From positions 186,001 through 250,000 of the forward strand of contig CAVXHI010000002.1 of the NCBI GenBank assembly GCA_963761655.1: a stretch of 64,000 nucleotides of DNA. Reading direction: 5' to 3'. This DNA comes from RYN-122 sp963761655. Its GTDB lineage: Bacteria > Actinomycetota > Actinomycetes > Mycobacteriales > SCTD01. A program made the position numbers and the translations under genes. Shown one piece after another: positions 45,154 through 54,007 of the stretch; within the stretch, counting starts at the first letter, position 1, and each line of letters begins with the position of its first letter. The notes beneath the pieces were generated by a model. It ran no database searches. It saw only the letters and a program-made list of their open reading frames with translations, and was not told where the DNA came from.

Positions 45154-46713
45154 ATGAAGCTCTCCCTGCTGGCAGCCGTGGCCGCCACGCTCGCCCTGAC
45201 GGCCTGTGGCTCCACCGTGCAGGGCTCGGGAGAGGCGCTGCGGGGAGTCGCCCAGGACGGCAGTGCCCTGGGCACGTCCGACGGGTCCGGAGCGGTAGTG
45301 GGCCCGGACGGCAGCACGGGCACCGCCGGCGGCACCGGCAGCACCGCGGGTGCCACCGCGGTCGGCGGTGCGGCGGGCGTGCCCGGCTCCGCGGCCGCCG
45401 GCGCGGCAGGGAGCTCGGCCACGACGCCGGGGTCGGCGGGCTCGTCGTCCGCGGCTGCTGCCGCCGCCCGCACCGACGTCCCGGTCGTGGCCGCCGCGGG
45501 CTCGACGACGAAGAAGCCGATCGAGATCGGGATCCTGCTCTACCCGAACCTGGACAAGTTCGCGAAGCAGTTCGGCGGGTCGGCCAACACCGGGGACCAG
45601 GACCTCATCGTGGCCACCGCGGAGAAGTGGGTCAACGCTCACGGCGGTGCGGCCGGCCACCCGGTCAAGGTGATCAAGCACTACGTCGACATCACGAGTC
45701 CGCAGACCTACGACCAGCTCGCGCAGCAGGCCTGCGAGGACTTCACCGTCGACCACCACGCGGTCGCCGTCCTCGCGCCCGGCACCGCGGTCAGCACGAA
45801 CTTCGCCGCCTGCCTGCAGAAGCGCGGCGCGGTCCTGGTCATCAACGGCCACTGGATCCACGACGCGAAGGACTGGCAGCAGTACCAGAACATGTGGTCG
45901 CCGGCCGAGGCCGACGGCGCGAAGGTCGGCCGGGCGATGGTCAGCCAGGTGCTGAGCCGCGGCCTGGCGAAGCGCGGTGGCCAGGTCGGCCTCATGGTCA
46001 TGACCGAGCCGGGCGCGAAGCGCACCGCCGAGAACATCGTCAAGCCCGACTTCAAGGCTGCTGGTATCGAGGTCGTCGCCTACGACGTGCCCCCGCCCGC
46101 GTCGACCTCCGACATCGGCAACTCCGTCGCGGTCAACAACTCGGCCGTGCTCAAGATGGCGGCCCAGAACATCACGACCGTGCTGTTCCTGTGCCCGGGC
46201 TGCCTCGGCTTCTTCGCCGACCAGGCCGACTCGCAGGGCTACTACCCGACCTACGTCGCCTCGTCGTACGACACGCTCGCCGGGATCAACGGGTCGGCCG
46301 AGGACAAGAAGTTCGGCAAGGCCATCGCGCTCGGCTGGGAGTACGACAACGACATGGGCGTCCACAGCAACCCGGGCCTGGTCAAGGGCAACAGGACCCG
46401 CGCCCTCTGCCACACGATCATGGACCCGATCAAGCAGGCCAAGGACGACCTGTCCGAGTTCGTCACGCAGGCCGTGTGCGACGGCTTCCTCCAGGTCACC
46501 TACGCCGCCGGCCTGAACCCGGTCGACACCGTCACGGGCTCCTCGCTCGGTCAGGGCTTCAGCCGCTTCGGCACGAGGTACCCGTCCGCCCTGAGCCCGA
46601 GCACGTCGCTGTCGCCCCAGCAGCACGGCGGGGCGAGCACGTACCGCGTGCTGACGTGGAACAGCGCGAAGCACGCCTTCGCCTACACCGGTGCCGCGAC
46701 GCCGTTCCGCTAG
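45154..46713 (+). CDS. LIV-type ABC substrate-binding lipoprotein (SBP 6)
   Basis: A 519-residue lipoprotein with a short signal and lipobox ALTAC (Cys18), a Gly/Ala/Ser/Thr-rich tether of about 100 residues, then a type I binding domain from KKPIEIGILLYPN. It has CPGCLGFF in the middle where SBP 5 has CAGCFPFF, and the shared ending ASTYRVLTWN. These features group it with SBP 5. It is the SBP nearest the transporter operon (215 bases away) and has its own operator-controlled promoter. The ATG follows GAAGGACA. Confidence 0.89.
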   Translation: MKLSLLAAVAATLALTACGSTVQGSGEALRGVAQDGSALGTSDGSGAVVGPDGSTGTAGGTGSTAGATAVGGAAGVPGSAAAGAAGSSATTPGSAGSSSAAAAAARTDVPVVAAAGSTTKKPIEIGILLYPNLDKFAKQFGGSANTGDQDLIVATAEKWVNAHGGAAGHPVKVIKHYVDITSPQTYDQLAQQACEDFTVDHHAVAVLAPGTAVSTNFAACLQKRGAVLVINGHWIHDAKDWQQYQNMWSPAEADGAKVGRAMVSQVLSRGLAKRGGQVGLMVMTEPGAKRTAENIVKPDFKAAGIEVVAYDVPPPASTSDIGNSVAVNNSAVLKMAAQNITTVLFLCPGCLGFFADQADSQGYYPTYVASSYDTLAGINGSAEDKKFGKAIALGWEYDNDMGVHSNPGLVKGNRTRALCHTIMDPIKQAKDDLSEFVTQAVCDGFLQVTYAAGLNPVDTVTGSSLGQGFSRFGTRYPSALSPSTSLSPQQHGGASTYRVLTWNSAKHAFAYTGAATPFR

Positions 46714-46928
46714 ACCGGACCGCGGCGCCTGACCGGGTGGATGTCCCGGAACTCCTGCGCCGAGGTCCGTCCGCGCTGCACCCTCGATGCCAGCCCACCC
46801 GCTCAGGAGCTCCCGTGACGCCGCCTGCCCAGACCGACGCCCCCTGTGGTGAAGAGCACCACTCCTCGCCGTCGCAGTTGGTGGTCCGCACCGTAGGCGG
46901 GACGTGTGCTGCTCGACACACTCGTCCC

Positions 46929-47446
46929 ATGCCCCTCCTCCGCCCTGCGCGTCTCGCGCTGGCGCTGACCGGACTGCTGGCCCTGAGCGCCTGCAGCATC
47001 AGCGACCTGCAGTTCCGCAACGACGACCGGCTCTCGTTCTCGGCTCCCCGGGAGCGGGCGCGGGTGACGACGCCGTTCACGGTCAGCTGGGCGATGGAGG
47101 ACTTCACACCGACCGGGCTCGACGGCGGGACCAGCTCGCAGAAGGGGGTCTTCGCGGTGTTCGTGGACCGCGCCCCATGCCGGTCGGCAAGGACCTGAGC
47201 TGGCTGGCCCGGGACGACAGCGCCTGCGAGCGCGACCCCGGGTGCCCGAACGCGAAGTACCTCGCGGAGCAGGACGTCTACGTGACGACGACGCCGCAGG
47301 TCAGCCTGGACCGGCTGCCCGACGCCGGCGACGGTGTCGGCGACGAGCAGCACTTCGTGAACGTCGTCCTGCTGAACGGCAAGGGCGTGAGGATCGGCGA
47401 GTCGGCCTGGTACCGACCGTTCACCACCAAGAGGAGTGCCACGTGA
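46929..47446 (+). pseudogene. Small lipoprotein at the head of the transporter operon, one frameshift
   Basis: A reconstructed protein of about 172 residues: signal peptide and lipobox ALSAC (about Cys22), then ISDLQFRNDDRLSF, RVTTPFTVSWAMEDF, FVDRAP, MPVGKDLSWLARDD, and an ending with ESAWYRPFTTK. A missing base in the CCCC run at 47173-47176 breaks the frame; adding one C joins the two halves. TPFTVSW hints at an Ig-like or fibronectin-like extracellular domain. Its stop overlaps the GTG of the MFS-ABC gene, so it belongs to the operon. Function is unknown; an accessory surface component is possible. Confidence 0.65.
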
Positions 47447-49695
47447 CCGCTGTCCTGGACGGCCCGGTCACGCCGGACGCCCCCGTCGAGGACCGCGAGT
47501 CCCGGCGCCTGTCCGCCCGCGCGACCCTCGGGATGTCCAAGGCGGAGAAGAGCGAGCCGCTCAAGCCCGTGCTGCGCGAGCACGGCGTCGGCCTCTACCC
47601 GATGGTCGCGCTCGGGCTCCTGGCCATCACCGACCTGTTCCAGGCCGAGGCGTTCACGATCCTCACGCCCGAGGTCAGCCGGGCCCTCGGCCTGTCGCTC
47701 GGGGCGATCGCGGCGGCCCGCACCCTCGCGTTCCTCGCGATCGTGCTCGCGCCGCTGCCGATGGCGGCGCTGTCGCAGCGCAAGGGCACCCGCGCGATCA
47801 TCTGCATCACCACCGGCATCGCCTGGTCGATCGCGACGCTGTTCACCGGGTTCGTCACGAGCCTGTTCGCGCTGATCGTGGTGCTGGTCCTCGACGGCGT
47901 CTCGACCGGCTCGGCGTACGCGCTGCACACGCCGTTGCTCGTCGACAGCTACCCGCCCCAGGCCCGCGTGCGGGTGCTGTCGGGCTACACCGCGCTCAAG
48001 ACCGCGTCCACGATCGGCGCCCCGCTGCTGGTCGCGCTGCTCGCCGGCCCGCTCGGCCTCACCTGGCGCGGCGTCTTCCTCGGCCTCGGGCTGGTGTCGC
48101 TGGCGACGTCGATGTTCACGCTCGGCCTCAAGGACCCCGGCTCCGGGAAGTTCGACACCGAGGCGCTCCGCGCCGCCGAGCACGAGCGCCAGGGCGTCCC
48201 GGACGACCTCCCCGCCGTCGAGGACGACGTCGAGCTGGGCTTCTTCGAGATCCTGCGCCGCGTCCTGCTCGTCCCGACCGTGCGGCGCGTGTCGTCCGGC
48301 TACTTCGCCCTCGGCGTCCTGGTGGTGCCGTTCGGCACCTACCTGTCGACGTTCCTCGAGGTGAAGTGGGACCTCGACGCGGCGGGCCGCGGCGTCTTCT
48401 TCAGCGTCATCGCGGCGATCAGCATCGGCGCCCTGCTGGCCTACGGCTCGCGGACGGAGAAGGTGTTCCGCACCGACCCGACGTCGGTGCCGAAGACCTG
48501 CGGCAACTTCCTCATCGCCGCGGTGCTGTTCATCGCGGTCGGCGCGCTGATGCCGACGTTCTGGCTGATGTTCCTGTTCATCGCCGCCGGGCAGGCCTGC
48601 ATCGCCGTGCTCACCCCGGGCCTGACCGCGACGTTCATGTCGGTCCTGGACGCCCGCTACCGCCCGCACGCCGCCGCCGTGACGGGCATGTTCGCCGCGG
48701 CCGGCTCGATCGTCGGCGTGATCTTCCTGTCCGGCCTCGACAAGCGGGTCGGGCTCTCCGGAGCGCTGGCCGCGCTGATGCTGCCCGGGGTGCTCGCCGG
48801 GCTCATCGTCCGCAGCTCGGCGCGCCTGCTCGAGGGCGACCTCGACCGGATGATCGACGAGATCCTCGAGACCGAGGACGTCCGCACGATCAAGGCCCGC
48901 GGCGGGAAGCTCCCGCTGCTGGCCTGCAAGGGCGTCGACTTCTCCTACGGCCAGCTGCAGGTGCTGTTCGACGTCGACTTCACCGTCGACGACGGCGAGA
49001 TGGTCGCCCTGCTCGGCACGAACGGCGCCGGCAAGTCCACGCTGCTCAAGGTCGTCTCGGGCATCGGCCTGCCGAGCGCCGGCAGCGTCCGGCACCGCGG
49101 GCAGGACATCACCTACCTCGACGCCGAGCGCCGGGTCCCGCTGGGGATCACGCAGGTGCCGGGCGGCAAGGCGGTGTTCGGCTCGATGGACGTCGTCGAG
49201 AACCTGCGCACCTTCGGCTACACGCTGGGCCGCGACAAGAAGCGCATCGACAACAGCATCGAGGAGTGCTTCGCGGCCTTCCCGCGCCTGTACGAGCGGC
49301 GGACCTCGCTCGCGGCGAACCTGTCCGGCGGCGAGCAGCAGATGGTCGGCCTGTCCAAGGCGCTGATCCTGCAGCCGAAGCTGCTGCTCATCGACGAGCT
49401 CAGCCTGGGGCTGGCCCCGATCATCGTCGGGCAGCTGCTCGACATGGTCCGGCGGATCAACGCCACCGGCACCGCCGTCGTCCTGGTCGAGCAGTCGGTC
49501 AACATCGCCCTGTCGCTGGTCGACCACGCCTACTTCATGGAGAAGGGCCAGATGCGCTTCGACGGCCCGGCCGACGAGCTCCTCGAGCGCGGCGACCTCC
49601 TGCGCGCCGTCTTCCTCGAGGGCGCCGACGCCGCCCCCGGCTCGACCGACCAGCCCGCCGCCGTGCCCGCGCCCAGCCAGAGGACCTCCCGGTGA
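47443..49695 (+). CDS. MFS permease fused to a LivF-type ABC ATPase
   Basis: A 750-residue membrane protein. Residues ~45-455 look like a 12-helix major facilitator domain (LGLLAITDLFQAEAFTIL, AARTLAFLAIVLAPLPMAALSQRKGTRA, then a loop and a second six-helix half). From ~490 a full ABC ATPase of the LivF type follows: Walker A GTNGAGKST (~524), ITQVPGGKAVFGSMDVVENL (Q-loop region), signature LSGGEQQM (~627), Walker B LLLIDELSLGLAP, and a His-switch region replaced by VVLVEQSVNIAL, as in LivF. The GTG follows GAGGAG. It overlaps neighbours on both sides. The fusion supplies the otherwise missing LivF ATPase of the operon. Confidence 0.9.
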   Translation: MTAVLDGPVTPDAPVEDRESRRLSARATLGMSKAEKSEPLKPVLREHGVGLYPMVALGLLAITDLFQAEAFTILTPEVSRALGLSLGAIAAARTLAFLAIVLAPLPMAALSQRKGTRAIICITTGIAWSIATLFTGFVTSLFALIVVLVLDGVSTGSAYALHTPLLVDSYPPQARVRVLSGYTALKTASTIGAPLLVALLAGPLGLTWRGVFLGLGLVSLATSMFTLGLKDPGSGKFDTEALRAAEHERQGVPDDLPAVEDDVELGFFEILRRVLLVPTVRRVSSGYFALGVLVVPFGTYLSTFLEVKWDLDAAGRGVFFSVIAAISIGALLAYGSRTEKVFRTDPTSVPKTCGNFLIAAVLFIAVGALMPTFWLMFLFIAAGQACIAVLTPGLTATFMSVLDARYRPHAAAVTGMFAAAGSIVGVIFLSGLDKRVGLSGALAALMLPGVLAGLIVRSSARLLEGDLDRMIDEILETEDVRTIKARGGKLPLLACKGVDFSYGQLQVLFDVDFTVDDGEMVALLGTNGAGKSTLLKVVSGIGLPSAGSVRHRGQDITYLDAERRVPLGITQVPGGKAVFGSMDVVENLRTFGYTLGRDKKRIDNSIEECFAAFPRLYERRTSLAANLSGGEQQMVGLSKALILQPKLLLIDELSLGLAPIIVGQLLDMVRRINATGTAVVLVEQSVNIALSLVDHAYFMEKGQMRFDGPADELLERGDLLRAVFLEGADAAPGSTDQPAAVPAPSQRTSR

Positions 49696-50801
49696 CCGCC
49701 CCCCAGACCAGCGCTCCGACCGCGAGCGCCTCGGCGCTGAGCGACTTCTTCGCCCGGGCCCTCCGTGACCTCAAGGCGGCCTGCACCCCGAAGGCCCTGC
49801 TCAAGGTCGGCGGCGGCCTGCTGCTCGCGGTCCTGCTGCTCAAGGTCGTGCTGCCGCTGCTCGACACCGAGCGGACCCAGACCGGGCACTTCGAGTCGCC
49901 CGTCCCGGTGCTCCTGCTGGGCCTGATCGTCGGCCTGACGTACGGCCTGCTGTCGGTCGGTCTGGTCCTCATCTACCGGACCAACCGCATCATCAACTTC
50001 GCCCACGGGCAGATCGGCGCCTTCGGGGCCGCGGTCTTCGGTCTCGCCGTCGTCCGCTGGCACGTCCCGTACTGGGTGGCCTTCGCGCCGGCCCTGCTGC
50101 TCGCCGCCGGCACCGGCGCCTTCGCCGAGGCCGTCGTCGTCCGCCGCCTGCGCAAGGCCCCGGCCATCATGAGCGTCGTCGCGACCCTCGGCGTCGGGCA
50201 GTTCCTCGTGCTGTTCGCCTTCGCGGTCAACAACCAGGCCGCGGCCGGCTCGCTGTTCCCGCAGCCCGTGGGCCTGCCGACGTTCCGGGTCGGCGCCCTG
50301 CTGGTCACCCCGGCCTACAGCGGCATGCTGATCCTGTCGCCCCTGGTCGTGCTCGCCGTCGGCCTGTTCCTCAAGTTCTCGCGGTTCGGCCTCGGCATCC
50401 GGGCCGCTGCCGCGAACCCCGAGGCCGCCCGCATGGCCGGCGTCAGCGCCTCCAAGATGAGCTCGCTGGCCTGGGGCCTGGCCGGTGCGCTCGCCTGCTT
50501 CTCGGCGATCCTCACCCAGCCCACCCAGGGCTTCAGCAGCGGCGACAGCTTCGGCCCGTCGCTCCTGCTCGTCGCCCTCACCGGTGCGGTGCTCGCCCGC
50601 ATGCAGTCCCTGCCGGTCGCGCTGTTCGCCGGCGCGGTCATCGGCATCGTCGAGCAGCTGCTGCTGTGGAACTACGCGCAGGCCGGTCTCGTCCAGGTCG
50701 CCCTGTTCGTGATCATCCTCGGCGCGCTGCTCGTGCAGAAGCAGCGGGTCGGCCGCGCCGAGGAGAAGGGCAGCTGGGCCGCCGTCCAGGCCGCCGCGCC
50801 C
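49692..50801 (+). other. LivH permease segment
   Basis: This segment starts at the GTG overlapping the MFS-ABC stop. After a soluble stretch and one helix (LLLAVLLLKVVLPLL) it has the LivH core: LLGLIVGLTYGLLSVGLVLIYRTNRIINFAHGQ, the RKAPAIMSVVATLGVGQ loop and the EAA-like FSRFGLGIRAAAANPEAARMAG. The frame breaks in the CCC run at its end. Confidence 0.85.
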
Positions 50802-53268
50802 GCTGCCGCGGGCCATCCGCAAGGTCCGCACGGTGCGCCTGCTCGCCCCGACCATCGCCCTCACCGGCATCGCCGTGTTCGCGCTGCTGCCCCTGATCAT
50901 CAGCAACAGCAACGCCGTGAAGCTCACCGGCAGCTTCGGCTTCGTCATCCTGGCCGTCAGCGTCGGCATCATCACCGGCCTCGGCGGGCAGCTGTCGCTC
51001 GGCCAGTTCGCGATCGGGGCGATCGGGGCGTGGGCCTCCTTCGAGGTCTCCAGCCGCACCGGCAACTTCTTCGAGAGCTTCCTCTACGCCGGTCTGGCCT
51101 CCGCGGTCGTCTCGGTGCTGATCGGGATCCCGGCCCTGCGCATCAAGGGCCTGCTGCTCACCGTCACGACGCTGAGCTTCGCGCTGGTCGTGCCCGGCTA
51201 CCTGCTCCAGCAGGACTACCTGCTCGGCGCCGGCGTCGACCCCGGCCGCCCGACCGTGCCGAAGACTGGCGGCGGCGACTTCGCCTTCGAGTCCGGGCGC
51301 TCCTACTACTACGTCGGCCTCGGCGTGCTGCTCGCCGCGATGCTGCTCGCCCGCAACGTCCGGTCCGGCGGCCTCGGCCGACGCCTCGTCGCCGTCCGCG
51401 ACAACGAGGACGCCGCCCGCGCCTTCACCGTCCCGGCCAGCGTGGTCAAGCTGCAGGGCTTCGCGCTCGCCGGGTTCGTCGCCGGCATCGGCGGCGCCAT
51501 GTACGGCCACTCGCTCGCGCAGATCGGCGCCACCAGCTTCCCGACCCGGGCCAGCATCGACGTCGTCGTCATCGCCGTCATCGGCGGCCTGGGCCTGCTC
51601 TACGGCCCGGTGCTCGGCGCCCTGGTCGTGCAGGGCGCGACGTTCCTGCCGCTGGACAGCGCCGGCCTCGCCGCCACCGCGCTCGGCCAGCTGCTGATCA
51701 TCATGTACCTGCCGGGCGGCCTCGGCAGCCTCGTCGCCCCCGTCCGCAACCGCATCGCGAACGCCCTCGCGGCCCGTGCCGGCGTCGACGTGCAGAAGGC
51801 CTACGACGAGGAGCGCGGCTTCGGCGCCAACGGCGCCCCGCAGGGCTCCACCCGGCCCGTCCTGCGCAAGCCGACCCACCGGCGGGCCGCCCCCGGCGGT
51901 GCCCTGCTCGAGGTCACCGGTCTGCGCAAGAGCTTCGGCGGCGTCAAGGCCGTCCGCGGCGTCAGCTTCCAGGTCCGGGCAGGGCGAGACCCTCGGCCTG
52001 ATCGGCCCGAACGGCGCCGGCAAGACCACGACCTTCGAGCTGCTCGCCGGCTTCACCGGAGCGGACGAGGGCGTGGTCCGCTACGCCGGCCGCGACGTCA
52101 CCAGCTCCGGCCCCGAGGCCCGCGGCCGGATGGGCCTGATCCGCTCCTTCCAGGACGCCGCCCTGTTCCCGACCCTGACCGTGCTCGAGTGCGTCCAGCT
52201 GGCGCTCGAGCGGGTCGACCCGACCCGGCTCGTGCCGTCGCTGCTCGGGCTCAAGGGCCAGGAGAAGCGCAAGCTCGCCCGCGCCGAGGAGCTCGTCGCC
52301 TGGATGGGCCTCGAGCGCTACCGCGGCAGCCAGATCCAGGAGCTGTCCACCGGCACCCGGCGCATCACCGAGATCGCCTGCCTCGTCGCCCTGGAGCCGC
52401 AGCTGCTCCTGCTCGACGAGCCGTCCTCCGGTGTCGCGCAGAAGGAGACCGAGGCTCTCGGCGCCCTGCTCGTGAAGCTCAAGGCCGAGCTCGGCCTCAC
52501 GCTCATCATCATCGAGCACGACATCCCGCTGATCATGGGCCTGTCCGACCGGATCATCTGCATGGCCGACGGCGAGGTCATCGCCGCGGGCAGCCCCGCG
52601 CACGTGCGGCACGACCCGGCCGTCGTCGAGGCCTACCTCGGCGGCAGCGTCACCGCGATCGAGCGCTCCGCAGGTCACGGCGGCGGCGCCCCTGTCGCCA
52701 CCGTCCAGCACGCGCTCGAGCCGCACGGCGACGAGCTCGACCTGCTCCTGGACGACGTGCTCGACGAGCACGAGGACGACCCCGCGACGACCCCCGCGAC
52801 GACGACGACCTGCCGCCCGCGCCGCCCCGGCAGCGCACCCCGAGGTCGCGTCCGGTCCGCACCGGTGGCACCGCGGTCCTGGACCGGCCCGGCGCGCGGA
52901 CGCTGGACCGCACGCTGGACGACACCCTGGCCCTCGCCGAGGCCGTCCCCGGCCTCGGGGCCGCCCGGGCCACCGCGCTCCTGGAGGCGTTCGGCACCCT
53001 GGACGGTGTGCGGGAGGCCCGCCCGGACGCGCTGACCGCCGTCCGCGGCATCGGCCCGGGCCTCGCCGCCCGGGTCCTGGACGCGCTCGCTCCCGAGGTC
53101 GACCCTGAGCCTGCGGCCCCGACCCGCCGGGCGTCCCGTCCGGCCCCGCGCCCCGCACCCCGCCCGACGCCCCGCCCGACAGCCCGCCCGGCTGTCGCCG
53201 TCACCGCTCGCCAGACCGTCCGCCCGACCGCTCCCCGCGCGACCGTGCAGAAGCCGAGGACCACATGA
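49692..53268 (+). CDS. LivH-LivM-LivG fusion with helix-hairpin-helix tail (three frameshifts)
   Basis: The reconstructed polypeptide is about 1190 residues: LivH permease, LivM permease, LivG ATPase and a tail with two HhH motifs. Frame changes lie in the CCC run 50799-50801 (one extra C), the GGG run 51982-51984 (one extra G) and the CCCC run 52780-52783 (one missing C). Correcting each gives smooth joins: AAAPLPRAIRKVRTVRLLAP, SFQVRAGETLGLIGPNGAGK and EDDPRDDPRDDDDLPPAP. No stop codon follows LivH for over 1 kb, which supports a true fusion. Single-chain Liv permease/ATPase proteins are known in actinobacteria, but the HhH tail is unusual. It probably pairs with the upstream MFS-LivF protein. 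Confidence 0.8.
50802..51984 (+). other. LivM permease segment and beginning of LivG
   Basis: This segment contains LivM hallmarks: GFVILAVSVGIITGLGGQLSLGQFAIGAIGAW, IPALRIKGLLLTVTTL, RRLVAVRDNEDAARAF and VIAVIGGLGLLYGPVLGAL. A linker with DEERGFG follows, then the ATPase start LLEVTGLRKSFGGVKAV. A GTG at 50833 could serve as a separate LivM start, but it lacks a ribosome-binding site. Confidence 0.83.
51985..52783 (+). other. LivG ATPase segment
   Basis: Walker A is GPNGAGKTTT and the Q-loop region is MGLIRSFQDAALFPTLTV. The degenerate signature is ELSTGTRRITEIAC, Walker B is LLLLDEPSSGVAQKE and the switch His lies in LIIIEHDIPLIMGLSD. The LivG-like insertion (PSLLGLKGQEKRKLARAEE) is present. 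The acidic linker DEHEDD follows before the frame breaks. Confidence 0.85.
52784..53268 (+). other. Helix-hairpin-helix tail of the Liv fusion
   Basis: After an acidic and proline-rich linker come two HhH motifs: LAEAVPGLGAARATALLEAF and LTAVRGIGPGLAARVLDAL. The first 'hairpin' is VPGLG and the second RGIGPG, the type normally found in DNA-binding or DNA-repair proteins. A Pro/Arg/Thr-rich basic end follows. Why this is attached to a transporter ATPase is unknown. Confidence 0.7.
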
Positions 53269-53699
53269 CCGCCGTCCTGCCCGAGGTGCGCCTCGAGACC
53301 GACCAGCTCGACGGGCCCGGGAGCCCTGCCCCGGAGCCCACCGGACGCCCGGTGCGGTCCCGCCGGCCCGCCGCTCTCGACCGCGCCGTCGCCGGAGCCC
53401 GCGCCGTGCCGCACCTGGCCACCTACGTCGGCGTCGGCCTGTCCGCCTTCGGCGTCGTGCTCCTGGCCGTCGCCTGGGGCAAGGTCGCCGGGCTGACCAA
53501 CGTCGCCCTGCAGCTGCCCTACGTGATCTCGGCCGGCTTCATCGGGCTCGCCCTGGTGGCCTGCGGCGTGACCGTCATCAGCGTCGCCGCCCGGCAGGCC
53601 GAGGGTGTCGAGCGCCGCCGGCAGATCGCCGAGCTGCGCGACGTGCTCGCCGAGCTCCGCACGCTCGTGGCGGAGAACGCCGCGGAGGACCGCCGATGA
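53265..53699 (+). CDS. Two-helix membrane protein with C-terminal coiled coil
   Basis: A 144-residue protein with no recognised family. Two transmembrane helices are visible (YVGVGLSAFGVVLLAVAWGKV and VISAGFIGLALVACGVTVIS), with a basic Pro/Ala-rich N terminus. The C-terminal charged helix (GVERRRQIAELRDVLAELRTL) has heptad leucines, so it likely forms a coiled coil. The ATG overlaps the stop of the Liv fusion, and its own stop overlaps the next gene. It is a probable accessory subunit of the transporter. Confidence 0.75.
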   Translation: MTAVLPEVRLETDQLDGPGSPAPEPTGRPVRSRRPAALDRAVAGARAVPHLATYVGVGLSAFGVVLLAVAWGKVAGLTNVALQLPYVISAGFIGLALVACGVTVISVAARQAEGVERRRQIAELRDVLAELRTLVAENAAEDRR

Positions 53700-54007
53700 G
53701 GCCGCCCCGCGACCCCGCCGTCCCCGGGCTGGCCCTGTTCGCCGGTCTCGCGGTCGTCGGTCTGATCGCCATCACGGTGGGCTGGCAGGTCGCCGCCCGC
53801 ACGCTGTTCGTGCCCTTCCAGGTGCCCGCCCTCGTGAGCGGCGGCCTCGGCGGTCTCGCCCTCGTGCTGCTCGGCGCCGGGCTGTTCGCCGTGCAGGCCG
53901 GACGGCGCGAGGCGGCCGCAGAGCAGGCCGCCTTCGACGGGCTCCTCGACGAGGCTGCCGGCCTCGTCGCCGACGTCCGCGGGACGAGCACGGGGGCCGG
54001 CGCATGA
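53696..54007 (+). CDS. Small two-helix membrane protein
   Basis: A 103-residue protein with no recognised family. It has two transmembrane helices (GLALFAGLAVVGLIAITVGW and ALVSGGLGGLALVLLGAGLF) and an acidic C-terminal helix (REAAAEQAAFDGLLDEAAGL). The plan is the same as in the preceding protein: two helices followed by a charged helix. They may be distant paralogs or partners. It overlaps both neighbours by 4 bases. Confidence 0.73.
   Translation: MRPPRDPAVPGLALFAGLAVVGLIAITVGWQVAARTLFVPFQVPALVSGGLGGLALVLLGAGLFAVQAGRREAAAEQAAFDGLLDEAAGLVADVRGTSTGAGA

Noticed and set aside
46846..46862. GTGGTG-AAGAG-CACCAC small hairpin and GTGTG-N8-CACAC before the small lipoprotein gene
   Set aside because: Both have short arms and lie in an ordinary 215-base gap; neither matches the dyads of the nearby TetR pairs.
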